A stretch of 42,682 bases of DNA from Candidatus Martarchaeota archaeon (GTDB lineage: Archaea; Micrarchaeota; Micrarchaeia; Micrarchaeales; CABMGC01): the NCBI GenBank assembly GCA_023476545.1, contig JAMCYP010000010.1, positions 1 to 42,682 on the forward strand, written 5' to 3'. Of the stretch, positions 28,795 through 38,011 are shown one piece after another. Below the pieces are notes generated by a model that was not told the DNA's origin, did not search any database, and was given only the letters and a program-made list of their open reading frames with translations. Positions within the stretch are counted from its first letter, which is position 1; each line of letters opens with the position of its first letter. A program made the translations under genes and the position numbers.

Positions 28795-29844
28795 CTATCC
28801 TAGCAGCTTCTCGTAAACTCTCAGCGTCTCCCTGACCGTGCGTTCCCAGGTGAAGCTTCGTGCGTAGCTAATCGCGCGCGGAGGAGCGGGCGTCGGATCC
28901 TTTGCAAGCTCGAGCGCCTTCTTCACCACCTCAGCTTCTGTGCCCGCGAACGTATACTTCTTCACCTCATCCGGTATGCTGCTGCCCTTCAGCGTGAGCA
29001 CGTTCGTTCCAGAAGCCAGCGCCTCCAGTATCGGTATCCCGAAGCCCTCGTGCTTCGTGAGCTGCAGATAGCCGGCCATCTGCGGCAGGTATCCTGATAT
29101 CTCGGTGGTAGTGGACATGCGGTGAAGCACCACGTTCCTTGACGAGAGCCTTCTGAAGTACCTGATCGCTATCCCTAGCTGCTCCGCCGCGCCCTGGCTG
29201 GGCGTGAAGATGTGTAGCTTCGAGTCGCTGCTCTCTGCTATCCTGTTGAAGACCTCGAGCAGCCCCGTGAGGTTCTTGTGCTTGAGGTGTATCGAGCCGA
29301 CGTACGCGAAGTCCTTCCTGTCTCCGTTCCACACCCTGTTCCTTAGGAACTCCGGGTTCACGCCAAGCGGCGTGACCGCGTAGCGTTTGCCGCGTTTGTA
29401 CGCCTTCTCGCTCCTCATGTGTGCCTTCAGCTCGGCAAGCGTCTGCGTGGAGTTGCAGAGATTGGCGTCGCTGCTGGAGTAATTGGACAGCGCCCATCTC
29501 CTTATCATGGAACTGGCCACGTTGAAACGTTCGGAGAGCTTAGGCTTTGATCTCGCCTGCCTCTCCTCATCGTACTTGGTGAAGAGGCGCATGTCGTGCC
29601 ACATTATCGCCATCTTCGCCTTTCCCTTGTCAATGTTGGCCACATCGGGATACATCAGGTGAACAATGTCGGCGTCCCTGGCCTTTATGTTGAAGAACGC
29701 TCTCACGGGCCGCGGCGTCTTGCCCGTGGCTATCGTCCTGACATCAGCAAGCTTCCTCAGCCCATTGTAGAGCTCGTAGGAGTACCGGCTTATGCCGTCT
29801 CCTGCGCTGAAGTCGAAGTCATGGCCAACGAGGAGCACCTTCAC
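28795..29844 (-). CDS. Glycosyltransferase family 4
   Basis: SAGDGISRYSYELYNGL and HEGFGIPILEALASGTNVLT. Confidence 0.88.
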   Translation of the reverse strand: MKVLLVGHDFDFSAGDGISRYSYELYNGLRKLADVRTIATGKTPRPVRAFFNIKARDADIVHLMYPDVANIDKGKAKMAIMWHDMRLFTKYDEERQARSKPKLSERFNVASSMIRRWALSNYSSSDANLCNSTQTLAELKAHMRSEKAYKRGKRYAVTPLGVNPEFLRNRVWNGDRKDFAYVGSIHLKHKNLTGLLEVFNRIAESSDSKLHIFTPSQGAAEQLGIAIRYFRRLSSRNVVLHRMSTTTEISGYLPQMAGYLQLTKHEGFGIPILEALASGTNVLTLKGSSIPDEVKKYTFAGTEAEVVKKALELAKDPTPAPPRAISYARSFTWERTVRETLRVYEKLLG

Positions 29845-30002
29845 GCTATCGGTAATAGTCGGCGACTAACCTTTTTATTCCGTGCGTTCCAACGGACCGC
29901 TCACAAAGCAGCACTTTGACGGTAACAGCTCCGCAACTTCGTCTTCTGTCGCACATCCTGCTGACGTATTTAAACTGGGCTTTTCAAGTATGCTGGATTG
30001 AA

Positions 30003-30182
30003 ATGGTTGTAAAGGCAACAGACCATGCCCAGCCCATAGCCGACTATGAGGTGGGTGGAATTGGTCTGCTGAAACGCGGAAGGAAGTCTCTTCCCGAGAT
30101 AAGCAAAAGGGTCACAGAGAAGACGGCGGACGACAGCTTTAACAGGCACCCGCTCTGGCCTGGCGTGAAGCGCAACATGTAG
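30003..30182 (+). CDS. Small basic protein, unknown function
   Basis: 59-aa ORF MVVKATDHAQPIADYEVGG...; 'tatttaaac' TATA-like about 30 nt upstream. Confidence 0.55.
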   Translation: MVVKATDHAQPIADYEVGGIGLLKRGRKSLPEISKRVTEKTADDSFNRHPLWPGVKRNM

Positions 30183-30256
30183 CGGCGGCCGGCACTTACC
30201 CAGAATGTGAGCTCAGCGCAAGCGCTTAAAAATACTTAAACCATAGCTATTAGCGT

Positions 30257-30328
30257 GCCCCAGTAGCTCAGTGGCAGAGCGCCAGTTTTGTAAACTGGAA
30301 GTCGAGGGTTCAATCCCCTCCTGGGGCT
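30257..30328 (+). tRNA. tRNA-Thr(TGT)
   Basis: GCCCCAG/CTGGGGC acceptor, anticodon loop TTTGTAA, GGGTTCAATCCCC T-arm. Confidence 0.95.
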
Positions 30329-30437
30329 GGACTCATAAATCTTTATCTCTTTTAGGGAGAAACTTTTGAGTTCAACTCCCTTTCAGAGCCAAACAACGAG
30401 TGCTGGTCGGCGCGCGAGCGTTTCTTAAGCGGGGCGC

Positions 30438-31445
30438 TCACTCCCACTTCACCACCAGATAGTTTGTCTTTATGTCTAGATTCCTAAGCGGGAGCATGCC
30501 CTTCAACACCTTCACTATTCTGGCCTGTTTGATCGCGACCTTGTCTCTTTCGTATATCTTTTTGTGCTTGTTTACCGCGTTGCGCAACGCCTCGCTCTTG
30601 CCATTGAAAATCCCCATGATGAAGTTGCCGTAGCTGCCCGTAAGCGGAGCGGACAGCTGGAAGGTGTCAAGCAGCGGCATGTCCTTGTCGGCGTTAATAA
30701 GTACCGCCCTATCCTGCGCGGCTCGTTCCTCGTAGTTTGGGGTTATGTAGTTCCAGAACTCGAAAAAGATGAGTATATAGCTCTGCGGCGGTCTCTGAAC
30801 CGCGATGGTGAACCTCTTTATTATGCCGGACTTTTTAAGCTTGAAAACCTTGTACCTGACAGTGTCCTCGTTCATGTTCAGCTGCCTTCCCAACTCGCTG
30901 TAGCTCATCCTGGAGTCCTTGTTGAGCAGGCGAAGGAGTTCGCGGTCACTACTGTCTATTTTCATTTCTTTCCTTATGTCATAGACGAAGCTGTCGTTCA
31001 AGGGAACATAGCCAAAATTGAGGAACGAGATGTCAGAAGGCTTCATGTTGGGCGTGTACGGAGAAAGCACCTCTGCCAAGTGCGTTTCCCAAACGATGTA
31101 GTCAATGGGATTGCTCGCCGTGGCTATCACGACAAGGTCGAAATCTCCTTCGGTTAGGTAGACGTCGTGCACGTACTTCTCCTCCTTGGCGAACAGATCC
31201 TCCAAGACCCCGAGCTTGGGCTTTTTCGGAAGCTTTATGGCGATGACATGCCTGTCCAGAGCGCCAAGCGTGTTGAGATCTACCTCCAAGGTGAACCTAA
31301 TGTCCAGCTCCTTGCTCATCACGTCCACGAGCTTTCCTGCAGTGACCCTCGAGCACTTTGCGATCTTCGCAAGGCGCGTTACGGAAGCGCGCGAGTCGCT
31401 GCTCAGTTCTCTCAACATCAGCTTCTCACGCATGCCGAAGTTCAT
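30438..31445 (-). CDS. Double Lrp/AsnC-type transcriptional regulator
   Basis: Two winged-HTH-like segments (MREKLMLRELSSDSRASVTRLAKIAKCSRVTAGKLV; SSDRELLRLLNKDSRMSYSELGRQLNMNEDTVRYKVFKLKKSGIIKRF), each followed by an effector-like region. Confidence 0.7.
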   Translation of the reverse strand: MNFGMREKLMLRELSSDSRASVTRLAKIAKCSRVTAGKLVDVMSKELDIRFTLEVDLNTLGALDRHVIAIKLPKKPKLGVLEDLFAKEEKYVHDVYLTEGDFDLVVIATASNPIDYIVWETHLAEVLSPYTPNMKPSDISFLNFGYVPLNDSFVYDIRKEMKIDSSDRELLRLLNKDSRMSYSELGRQLNMNEDTVRYKVFKLKKSGIIKRFTIAVQRPPQSYILIFFEFWNYITPNYEERAAQDRAVLINADKDMPLLDTFQLSAPLTGSYGNFIMGIFNGKSEALRNAVNKHKKIYERDKVAIKQARIVKVLKGMLPLRNLDIKTNYLVVKWE

Positions 31446-31514
31446 GCCTTACTATTGCGTGTCAAGGTATATATGCTTTACATTATACGAAAAATCTGCA
31501 AATAAATTTAGTTT

Positions 31515-32846
31515 ATGGAAAGTATTAAATTCCTGAGAAAGACATCGGTTATTGGTGTGATGGACACAAAACGCAAGGGCTTCCTTGTGCTTGCCGTGCT
31601 GGTACTTGAATCGGTATTCGTGCCGATAGCACTGGACGTCGGCGGCCTGCAGATAGGCGTTGCGCCTCTCCTGCTGTACTCGTTGCTCATAGCGAGCGGA
31701 ATAGGAGCGCTCGCGTCCTACCTTGATGATCGAGGTAGGGGTTTTGTCGAACTCTTTTCCAGGAAGATGTTCCTGCCCATGCTTGCGGCTGGTTTGCTGG
31801 GGTACGCAGCGACAATGCTGCTGCAGGGTCTCGGCACAGTCGGCACCAACCCAAGCGTAAGCGCAGTGGTGTGGAGGAGCTGGGTGATAATGCTGGCGAT
31901 CCTTACCCCGGTGATGCTGAGGCAGAAGGTCACGAGGAAAGAGTACTTGGGAATAGGCTTGGGAATGCTCAGCGTATACATTGTGATGACGGGTGGCACC
32001 CTTGTCGGCATAAATGCGCAGGAGGCGCCCTTCATTGCTATGCTTCTCTTGTCAGGCTTCGCGATGACCGTCTCGACGCTCCTTATGAAGAGATACAGCG
32101 CGAGCACCACCGGATTCAACCTGCTCGCTGTGCTGGCGTCGCTGTTCTTCATGGCGTTCTTTGTCTTCGCTTATCATCTGAACATTTCGGTCAGCCTTTC
32201 TAACTCTACAATCCTGTCCATCCTGCTGCTTGGCGTTATGGAAACCGGGCTAGGCGCGATACTTTACTACGAGGCGTTCAAGCGCCTGAACAATGCGTTC
32301 GTGGGCGGCGCGATGCTCTCCGTTCCCCTGCTCACCGTCCTTTTCTCGGCTGTGATGGTAGGCACCCCTTTCGCGCCTTATTACATAGTCGCAGCCGCGC
32401 TGCTGGGCGCGGCAATGTTTGTGCTGAGAGATCAGCCATCGGAGGCTCCCCAGCACATAACGTCGTCTGATGTGCTGAAGGGTCTGTGGATGTTTGACAT
32501 AACGAGCGCGTTCGTGGACAATAAATCCGAGGAGATAAACGGCTACATACGGGGTGACAACAGGGCGCTGGCAATCAAAATAAGAGACGGGACCGGCTCG
32601 AATGCGCACGACATGGAACCGCATGCGGACGAGAGCTGCTTCATTTTCACCGATAAGAAGCCTCATCCGAGGGTCAGCGAACAGGAAATCCTCTTCATAA
32701 AAGAGATGATGGGTGTTGAAAACGGCGAAACGGCGGTAATCGGCATAGGTGACACTTCGCAGATAGAATCGGCTTTTGCCGGGATTTACGAGGACAGCAC
32801 GGGAGCTCATTTTACTAAAACCGAGAAATCTGATAATAAAATTTAG
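31515..32846 (+). CDS. EamA/DMT-type transporter with ~110-aa C-terminal soluble extension
   Basis: About 10 TMs with internal duplication, then VLKGLWMFDITSAFVDNKSEEINGYIRGDNRALAIKIRDG... Confidence 0.7.
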   Translation: MESIKFLRKTSVIGVMDTKRKGFLVLAVLVLESVFVPIALDVGGLQIGVAPLLLYSLLIASGIGALASYLDDRGRGFVELFSRKMFLPMLAAGLLGYAATMLLQGLGTVGTNPSVSAVVWRSWVIMLAILTPVMLRQKVTRKEYLGIGLGMLSVYIVMTGGTLVGINAQEAPFIAMLLLSGFAMTVSTLLMKRYSASTTGFNLLAVLASLFFMAFFVFAYHLNISVSLSNSTILSILLLGVMETGLGAILYYEAFKRLNNAFVGGAMLSVPLLTVLFSAVMVGTPFAPYYIVAAALLGAAMFVLRDQPSEAPQHITSSDVLKGLWMFDITSAFVDNKSEEINGYIRGDNRALAIKIRDGTGSNAHDMEPHADESCFIFTDKKPHPRVSEQEILFIKEMMGVENGETAVIGIGDTSQIESAFAGIYEDSTGAHFTKTEKSDNKI

Positions 32847-33025
32847 AATACGGAAATACTTATTAAGGAGGAGACACATATTAGATAACGGTTGGGGAAA
32901 AGGATGCGGGTCTCAAGGAGGGGAGAATGTTTTTCTAACAAGGCGGACCGCAAGCTTTCTCTGGCTATCCCATCACCCTGGGCGTGTCAAATTACGGCGC
33001 GCCCTTCTGTTTAAGCGGCGCCGAA

Positions 33026-33193
33026 ATGAACTATAATAGGTACATCAAAGGCAGGATGCTGGACATAAGTTACACCAGAAGCAGGATTGGAAGGCTGTTC
33101 AGCGTGTTGAGCGACGGAGACTATGACAATCTCCAGAAGCTTCTGCAGGAAGCCGAGGGCGTGCTGAAAAAATACATTGTGGGAGGGGAATGA
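33026..33193 (+). CDS. Small hypothetical protein
   Basis: ATG ORF of 55 aa MNYNRYIKGRMLDISYTRSRIGRLFSVLSDGDYDNLQKLLQEAEGVLKKYIVGGE. Confidence 0.45.
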   Translation: MNYNRYIKGRMLDISYTRSRIGRLFSVLSDGDYDNLQKLLQEAEGVLKKYIVGGE

Positions 33194-33194
33194 C

Positions 33195-33323
33195 TTGGAG
33201 AAACGGGACTGGCTGCTGAAAAACAGCGAGGTGGGGAAAGAGGAACGCGCGCGGGAGTCTAGAAGGCCTGTGAAATGGATTCTGGAAAGGCCCAACGTCT
33301 GGCGCGTGGTTTACGCTGACTAG
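33195..33323 (+). CDS. Small hypothetical protein, TTG start
   Basis: 42-aa ORF LEKRDWLLKNSEVGKEERARESRRPVKWILERPNVWRVVYAD directly after the previous ORF. Confidence 0.3.
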   Translation: MEKRDWLLKNSEVGKEERARESRRPVKWILERPNVWRVVYAD

Positions 33324-33407
33324 CCAAAGTTGGCCAGCAATTCGGCGACTTATGTTTGTCGCCCACCCTGCCCATCTGGCCGACGGCTAAATCAGAGCTG
33401 TCATGTT

Positions 33408-33474
33408 GAGGGTGCGCGGAGCGCTGGATGATGACGGAACTCCTCCGCTGACTGCGTTGCTGCCGCGCACCTTC
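33408..33474 (+). ncRNA. Kink-turn hairpin, candidate structured leader or sRNA
   Basis: 12-bp lower stem GAGGGTGCGCGG/CCGCGCACCTTC (one G-U); C box ATGATGA (33428-33434); D box CTGA (33448-33451); closing stem CGGA/TCCG; 3-nt GAT loop. Confidence 0.55.
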
Positions 33475-33487
33475 ATTCACGATTGAG

Positions 33488-35452
33488 GTGGCATGTAGAA
33501 TGAAGGAAAAGACGGTCGAGAAAACTGAGAAAAGCGAACGAACGGCAAGTACCACACTCACTGAGGAGAAGACAAGGGCGCTTGAGGCAATCTCGGCCGA
33601 TCTCAGGAGAGGGATCTATGAGACCGTAAAGACGGCGGGCAGCGGCCATCTTGGAGGCACGTCGTCCTCTGTGGAGCTCATGACGGTCCTGTATTTCGGA
33701 GACATACTGAAATACGACATCGCGAATCCCGGGCATCCAGACAGGGACAGAGTACTCGTGAGAGGGCACCTGGGCCCCCTCAGGTATAACCTGTTCGCAC
33801 TACTCGGGTGGGTCAGGGAGGAGGAACTCAGGACGTACAGGCAGCTAGGTTCCAGACTCCAGGGCCACGAATCTATGGAGCTTGTGCCGGGCGTTGACAT
33901 CACGCCCAGCGGCTCTCTGGGAATGGTGCTTTCGTACGGCGTGGGCAGTGCGTACGCCGCGAAAAACATGGGCAAATCGTTCAAGACCTATATTTTCCTC
34001 GGAGACGGGGAGGAGGAGGAAGGAAACGTCAGCGAGGCGGCGAGGCACGCTGGCAGGCTTGACCTTGACAACATAGTCTGCATAATAGACAAGAATGAAA
34101 AGCAGCTTTCAAGACCCACCAGGGATGTCGATGGCTCAAACACAAGGAAGATGTGGGAAGCATATGGCTGGGAAGTTAGGGAGATCAAGGATGGCAATTC
34201 CGTGAGGGATGTCCACGAGGTTCTCAGCGGGCTGGATAACATAAACAGGCCCACCCTGGTCATAGCCCACACGATAAAGGGCAAGGGGCTCGGAGGAGCG
34301 GAAGGCAACTGCTGCGGCTACCACACGATAAGCAGCTGCCCGCCAGATGCGCTGGCCAAGGCGATAGAAGAGCAGGGCGGGCTTGTGCTGGGCATGAACG
34401 TGGACGTGAAGTCCGCTGCCAAGGGCCTTGCGCGGAAGCTTGAGGCACCAGAACTTAAAGTCGAGAAAACAGATGCAGGTGACTTCAGCCTGCGCATAGG
34501 AGAAAAGAAAGGGGACATCCCTTCCGCGCTTAAGGACTGTACGAGGCTGCTCGCCGAGGAGGCGTCGAGGCAAGGGATACGGCTCTATGTGATGACTGCG
34601 GACATGCTCCGGGCAGACACGATTCCGACCTACGGATTTGGCGAAAAAGCGAAGTACATCGATGTGGGGCTGCGGGAGCAGCATCTGTTTGCAATGGCGC
34701 ATGGGATTTCGCAAACTGACTCAGACTCGCGCATCGTGATATTTCCGGGAGAGCAGTTCATGTACCGCGCCGCCGACCAGCTCAACGCTATGGCTCAGGC
34801 TAGGACGAAGGCGGTAATCATAGTAACCAAGTGCGGACTCTCCGACAACCACAACGGTTCGACGCACCAGTCTGTCGGCCAGCCGGGCATGTTCCTGACG
34901 ATGCCGGGGCTTAACTTCTTCGAGCCAGCGGACGCTACAGACCTGTACGGCTGCATGGACTATGCGTTCTCCAAGTATCCCGGACTAACTTACATCAGGC
35001 TCAACGATGTTCCGATAAAGCCGCTGAACGCCGAGAAGAGGAGCCTGAGTTGGTATGTGGCCGACAAACCGCAGGCTAGGCCCGACATAGTTTTCGTGGC
35101 AAGCGGTTTCCCTGTTTCCAAAGCGGTTGAAGCGAGCGCGAAGCTTAACGAGAAAGGAATAACCGCAAAGACCATCAACGTAGTAAATCCGATGGCGCTG
35201 GACGAGGCGTTTGTCAGCGAGCTCGAGCCCGGAAAGCCGGTCCTTACGCTGTACAACGGACATCCGGACGTTCTGAAGCAGAAGGTGGCTGCGAAAGTGA
35301 TGGAATACGATTCCAATAGGCCCTCGGCGATAGTGGGTCATGGGTTCGAGCTCGGCACTTCGGGCAAGCTCAACGATCTTCTGCGCCACTTCAAGCTCGA
35401 TGCCGACGGGATAGCGGGGCTTGCGGAAAGCATCGTTTCCGCGAAGAGATGA
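33488..35452 (+). CDS. Transketolase, full length (N- and C-halves in one chain)
   Basis: SGHLGGTSSSVELMTVLYF, thiamine-diphosphate motif GDGEEEEGNVSEA, C-terminal FGEKAKYIDVGLREQHLFAMA; likely ATG start at 33500. Confidence 0.9.
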   Translation: MACRMKEKTVEKTEKSERTASTTLTEEKTRALEAISADLRRGIYETVKTAGSGHLGGTSSSVELMTVLYFGDILKYDIANPGHPDRDRVLVRGHLGPLRYNLFALLGWVREEELRTYRQLGSRLQGHESMELVPGVDITPSGSLGMVLSYGVGSAYAAKNMGKSFKTYIFLGDGEEEEGNVSEAARHAGRLDLDNIVCIIDKNEKQLSRPTRDVDGSNTRKMWEAYGWEVREIKDGNSVRDVHEVLSGLDNINRPTLVIAHTIKGKGLGGAEGNCCGYHTISSCPPDALAKAIEEQGGLVLGMNVDVKSAAKGLARKLEAPELKVEKTDAGDFSLRIGEKKGDIPSALKDCTRLLAEEASRQGIRLYVMTADMLRADTIPTYGFGEKAKYIDVGLREQHLFAMAHGISQTDSDSRIVIFPGEQFMYRAADQLNAMAQARTKAVIIVTKCGLSDNHNGSTHQSVGQPGMFLTMPGLNFFEPADATDLYGCMDYAFSKYPGLTYIRLNDVPIKPLNAEKRSLSWYVADKPQARPDIVFVASGFPVSKAVEASAKLNEKGITAKTINVVNPMALDEAFVSELEPGKPVLTLYNGHPDVLKQKVAAKVMEYDSNRPSAIVGHGFELGTSGKLNDLLRHFKLDADGIAGLAESIVSAKR

Positions 35453-36729
35453 TGGACTTGGCCGGAGAGAAAGACGCGAATGGGAGAAGGGAGGAAAGAT
35501 ACATAATCGACAGTTCCCGCGCAGGGGAGTTCACCGGCCTGATCAGGCCATTCTCGGAGCCGCAGACATTCGTGGACAGGTACGCCCACACAATTTATTT
35601 CAACAACCAGGAACACGAGCTGCCGTTCGAGGTTCTGATAAGGGCGAGAAGGTACGCGGACGGACACCTCGACGGCCATATAGACATGGAGACCGCCTTC
35701 ACTAGAGAAGTGAAGGTGGAGATTGAGCCAGGCAACACTGAGAAGGAGAGAGAGGCGGGCACATTTGGAAGCATCATGGCTGAAAATGCCAAGATCACAA
35801 AAGTTCTCTCAAATCCGATAACCTCGCCTTTAGTGCCGTATGTCGCGACGAGCTATGAAAGAACCCATTATGGAGTCGGGGATGGCTGCAGGGTCACGGT
35901 TGACAACGATGTGAGGTATTACGTAATGGAAGGGCTTACAGCCATTCCGATGGCGACGGAAGACGGGACAAGAGTAGAGGTCAAGACGCAGAACGGATAC
36001 GGCAACGCGGCAGCCACGAAGATCAAGGAAGCCCTGGCTGCCGTGAACGCCGAGCCCATAATCCAGAAGAAGGTGGCTGCGTACAACCTGCTTTGCGAGC
36101 ACCTGAGGAGCAGATCAGGCGCAAGACCCCCGGCATACGAAATCGAGATAGAGTCGAAGCTCTTGCTAAGCGGAGAGCACCAGTATGTGATACACAGCCT
36201 GAAGGGGGATTTCCTCAGCGGCGCGGTGAACGATTTCGAGATATTCCCGGAGATGCCGCACACGCTCGAACGGGGCAAGATCTACAGATACCTCTTTGCG
36301 GACGATGGAGTGATAAGGAGGATAAACAAAGGAGAAGGCCTGGATATGACGTACACAACGAAAGGCGGACGCGAAATCGTCGATGATGCCTTCGGGCTCG
36401 GATGCATTGTAAAGAGGAGGGAAACGGAGCGGGCCGTACCCGCAAGCTTGGAAAGAACAGTCGGCAGATCGCTCGAAAGGAGGAGGAAATACATAGTGGT
36501 GAGAAAGAAGTCAACAGGCGACACCTATTCCGTACAAGTGGACGTGTCGGCCTATGAACGCGAACGCATGTTTCAGGTGGAGATAGAGGGGTTGGCTCCC
36601 GATTCGCCGGGCGCGGCGAGCAGGACCGCGGAAGACGTGGCATTGCTTACCAGATTCGCGGTACGGAAGTATCCGTTCCTCAGCCCAACGAAATTGACAA
36701 AGGAGGAGTGGCTGCGCAGCATTTCTTAA
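35449..36729 (+). CDS. Tandem CYTH/VTC-like (triphosphate tunnel fold) protein
   Basis: N-half VPYVATSYERTHYGVGDGCRVTVDNDVRYY...RVEVKTQNGYG; C-half AYEIEIESKLLL...RKYIVVRKKSTGDTYSVQVDVSAYERERMFQVEIEGL; 4-nt overlap with transketolase. Confidence 0.55.
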   Translation: MMDLAGEKDANGRREERYIIDSSRAGEFTGLIRPFSEPQTFVDRYAHTIYFNNQEHELPFEVLIRARRYADGHLDGHIDMETAFTREVKVEIEPGNTEKEREAGTFGSIMAENAKITKVLSNPITSPLVPYVATSYERTHYGVGDGCRVTVDNDVRYYVMEGLTAIPMATEDGTRVEVKTQNGYGNAAATKIKEALAAVNAEPIIQKKVAAYNLLCEHLRSRSGARPPAYEIEIESKLLLSGEHQYVIHSLKGDFLSGAVNDFEIFPEMPHTLERGKIYRYLFADDGVIRRINKGEGLDMTYTTKGGREIVDDAFGLGCIVKRRETERAVPASLERTVGRSLERRRKYIVVRKKSTGDTYSVQVDVSAYERERMFQVEIEGLAPDSPGAASRTAEDVALLTRFAVRKYPFLSPTKLTKEEWLRSIS

Positions 36730-36754
36730 TATAAGGTTCGATATATGATGACTG

Positions 36755-37396
36755 GTGAGCGAATTGGCTGAAAATGGTCATGAAACTATTGAAGTGGGCG
36801 GTCGCAAAGTGGAGGTGGAATACTCCAGAAGAGGACACGGACTTGGGGTAGTTCTTTCCCACGGCATGTACAACGATATGCACACGAGCATAGTGGAGAA
36901 ACTCTTCGCCAAGCTTAGCAATGATTACGATGTCCTGAGGTTCAACTTTTCTTTTGCCGGTAAACCAGAAGACATGGATGCCGAGCGAAGCGTGGGGGAG
37001 ATGGAGGCCGCCATCGGCTTCCTCGGAAGCAAGAAGACGGCTCTGGTAGGCAAGTCCTTCGGGGGCTACATATCCTCCCTAGAGGCAGCCAGAGGCAGAT
37101 ACAGCGTACCAAAAGTTGTAGCGCTTGGCTATTCGCTGCACGAGGAAGGAAAGCCTTCGAGCGTCTTCGACCTGAACGGCGTCAAAGATATGAAGCCCTC
37201 GTTTGTGATAATAAAGGGCAGCGAGGATCCTTACTGCGACGTAAGCATTCTGAAGGAGCGTCTGCCGAAATGCAAGCTATACACAATAGATAATGCGGAC
37301 CACTCTTTCAAGCCGGTTTCCGGCATAGGCGATAGAGATGCAAACGAGGAGAAGGTCATTTCAATTGTTTTAAAGGAACTGGAAGGCGCGGCTTAA
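36755..37396 (+). CDS. Alpha/beta hydrolase (KANL3/Tex30-like)
   Basis: VVLSHGMYNDMHT, nucleophile elbow GKSFGG, late Asp and His motifs. Confidence 0.75.
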   Translation: MSELAENGHETIEVGGRKVEVEYSRRGHGLGVVLSHGMYNDMHTSIVEKLFAKLSNDYDVLRFNFSFAGKPEDMDAERSVGEMEAAIGFLGSKKTALVGKSFGGYISSLEAARGRYSVPKVVALGYSLHEEGKPSSVFDLNGVKDMKPSFVIIKGSEDPYCDVSILKERLPKCKLYTIDNADHSFKPVSGIGDRDANEEKVISIVLKELEGAA

Positions 37397-37401
37397 ATTT
37401 C

Positions 37402-37438
37402 AAAAGGAGGCGTCGCTTCCGATGAGCGCCTCCTTTTT
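37402..37438 (+). terminator. Hairpin plus T-run
   Basis: 11-bp perfect inverted repeat AAAAGGAGGCG/CGCCTCCTTTT, 14-nt loop, T-run. Confidence 0.6.
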
Positions 37439-37461
37439 CTTCCCACTCTACATCAATCATA

Positions 37462-37535
37462 ACTAGTATTAGATAAAACAAAACAATTCAGGGGCTATCT
37501 TAAATTGAAGAAAAGTAAGTGCAACAAATACTAGT
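37462..37535. repeat. Inverted repeat at the start of the AT-rich patch
   Basis: ACTAGTATT (37462-37470) / AATACTAGT (37527-37535), perfect 9 bp. Confidence 0.55.
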
Positions 37536-37585
37536 ACAAAAAGAATTTTCTCAAATATTCTCATTACTTGAGATAGTTTACTTCG

Positions 37586-38011
37586 TTGTTTAACAGAATT
37601 AGTCAGAGGTACGTTGAGTCTCACGATATTCCTTCAAGCATAATGAGGCATTCAAAAGTAAGGATTTTAAGCTTCACTTTTACAATATTGTTGGAGGAGA
37701 AGTTGTTCCTATCTAAAAAGTTATCAATAGCAGGGATCATTTCTCTAATTCTAATGTTTGTGTTTATATTTGCTCACAATACTCTGTTAGTAGGGATTTT
37801 TGGATTTTTCTTCTTCGTTTTCTTAATAGCGGCGTGGGTTGCTACTGTTCCTGAACGAGGAGGTGTTATGGCATGGCTTCATAGACGTAAAGAAGAGCAA
37901 GCGGATTATGATGAACGTGTAAGAAAGAAAAGAGAAATGGAATCGGATGCTTATCATAAAAGAAAAGGCGAGATTGAGGCTGAAAAAAGGTTCGGGCGAA
38001 GTGATTGGTAG
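37586..38011 (+). CDS. Two-TM membrane protein with charged C-terminus
   Basis: AT-rich 141-aa ORF overlapping the next gene. Confidence 0.55.
   Translation: MFNRISQRYVESHDIPSSIMRHSKVRILSFTFTILLEEKLFLSKKLSIAGIISLILMFVFIFAHNTLLVGIFGFFFFVFLIAAWVATVPERGGVMAWLHRRKEEQADYDERVRKKREMESDAYHKRKGEIEAEKRFGRSDW

Noticed and set aside
33428-33451. Canonical C/D box guide sRNA
   Set aside because: Only one C box and one D box, 13 nt apart and base-paired to each other; no C'/D' pair or free guide region. Better described as a K-turn hairpin.
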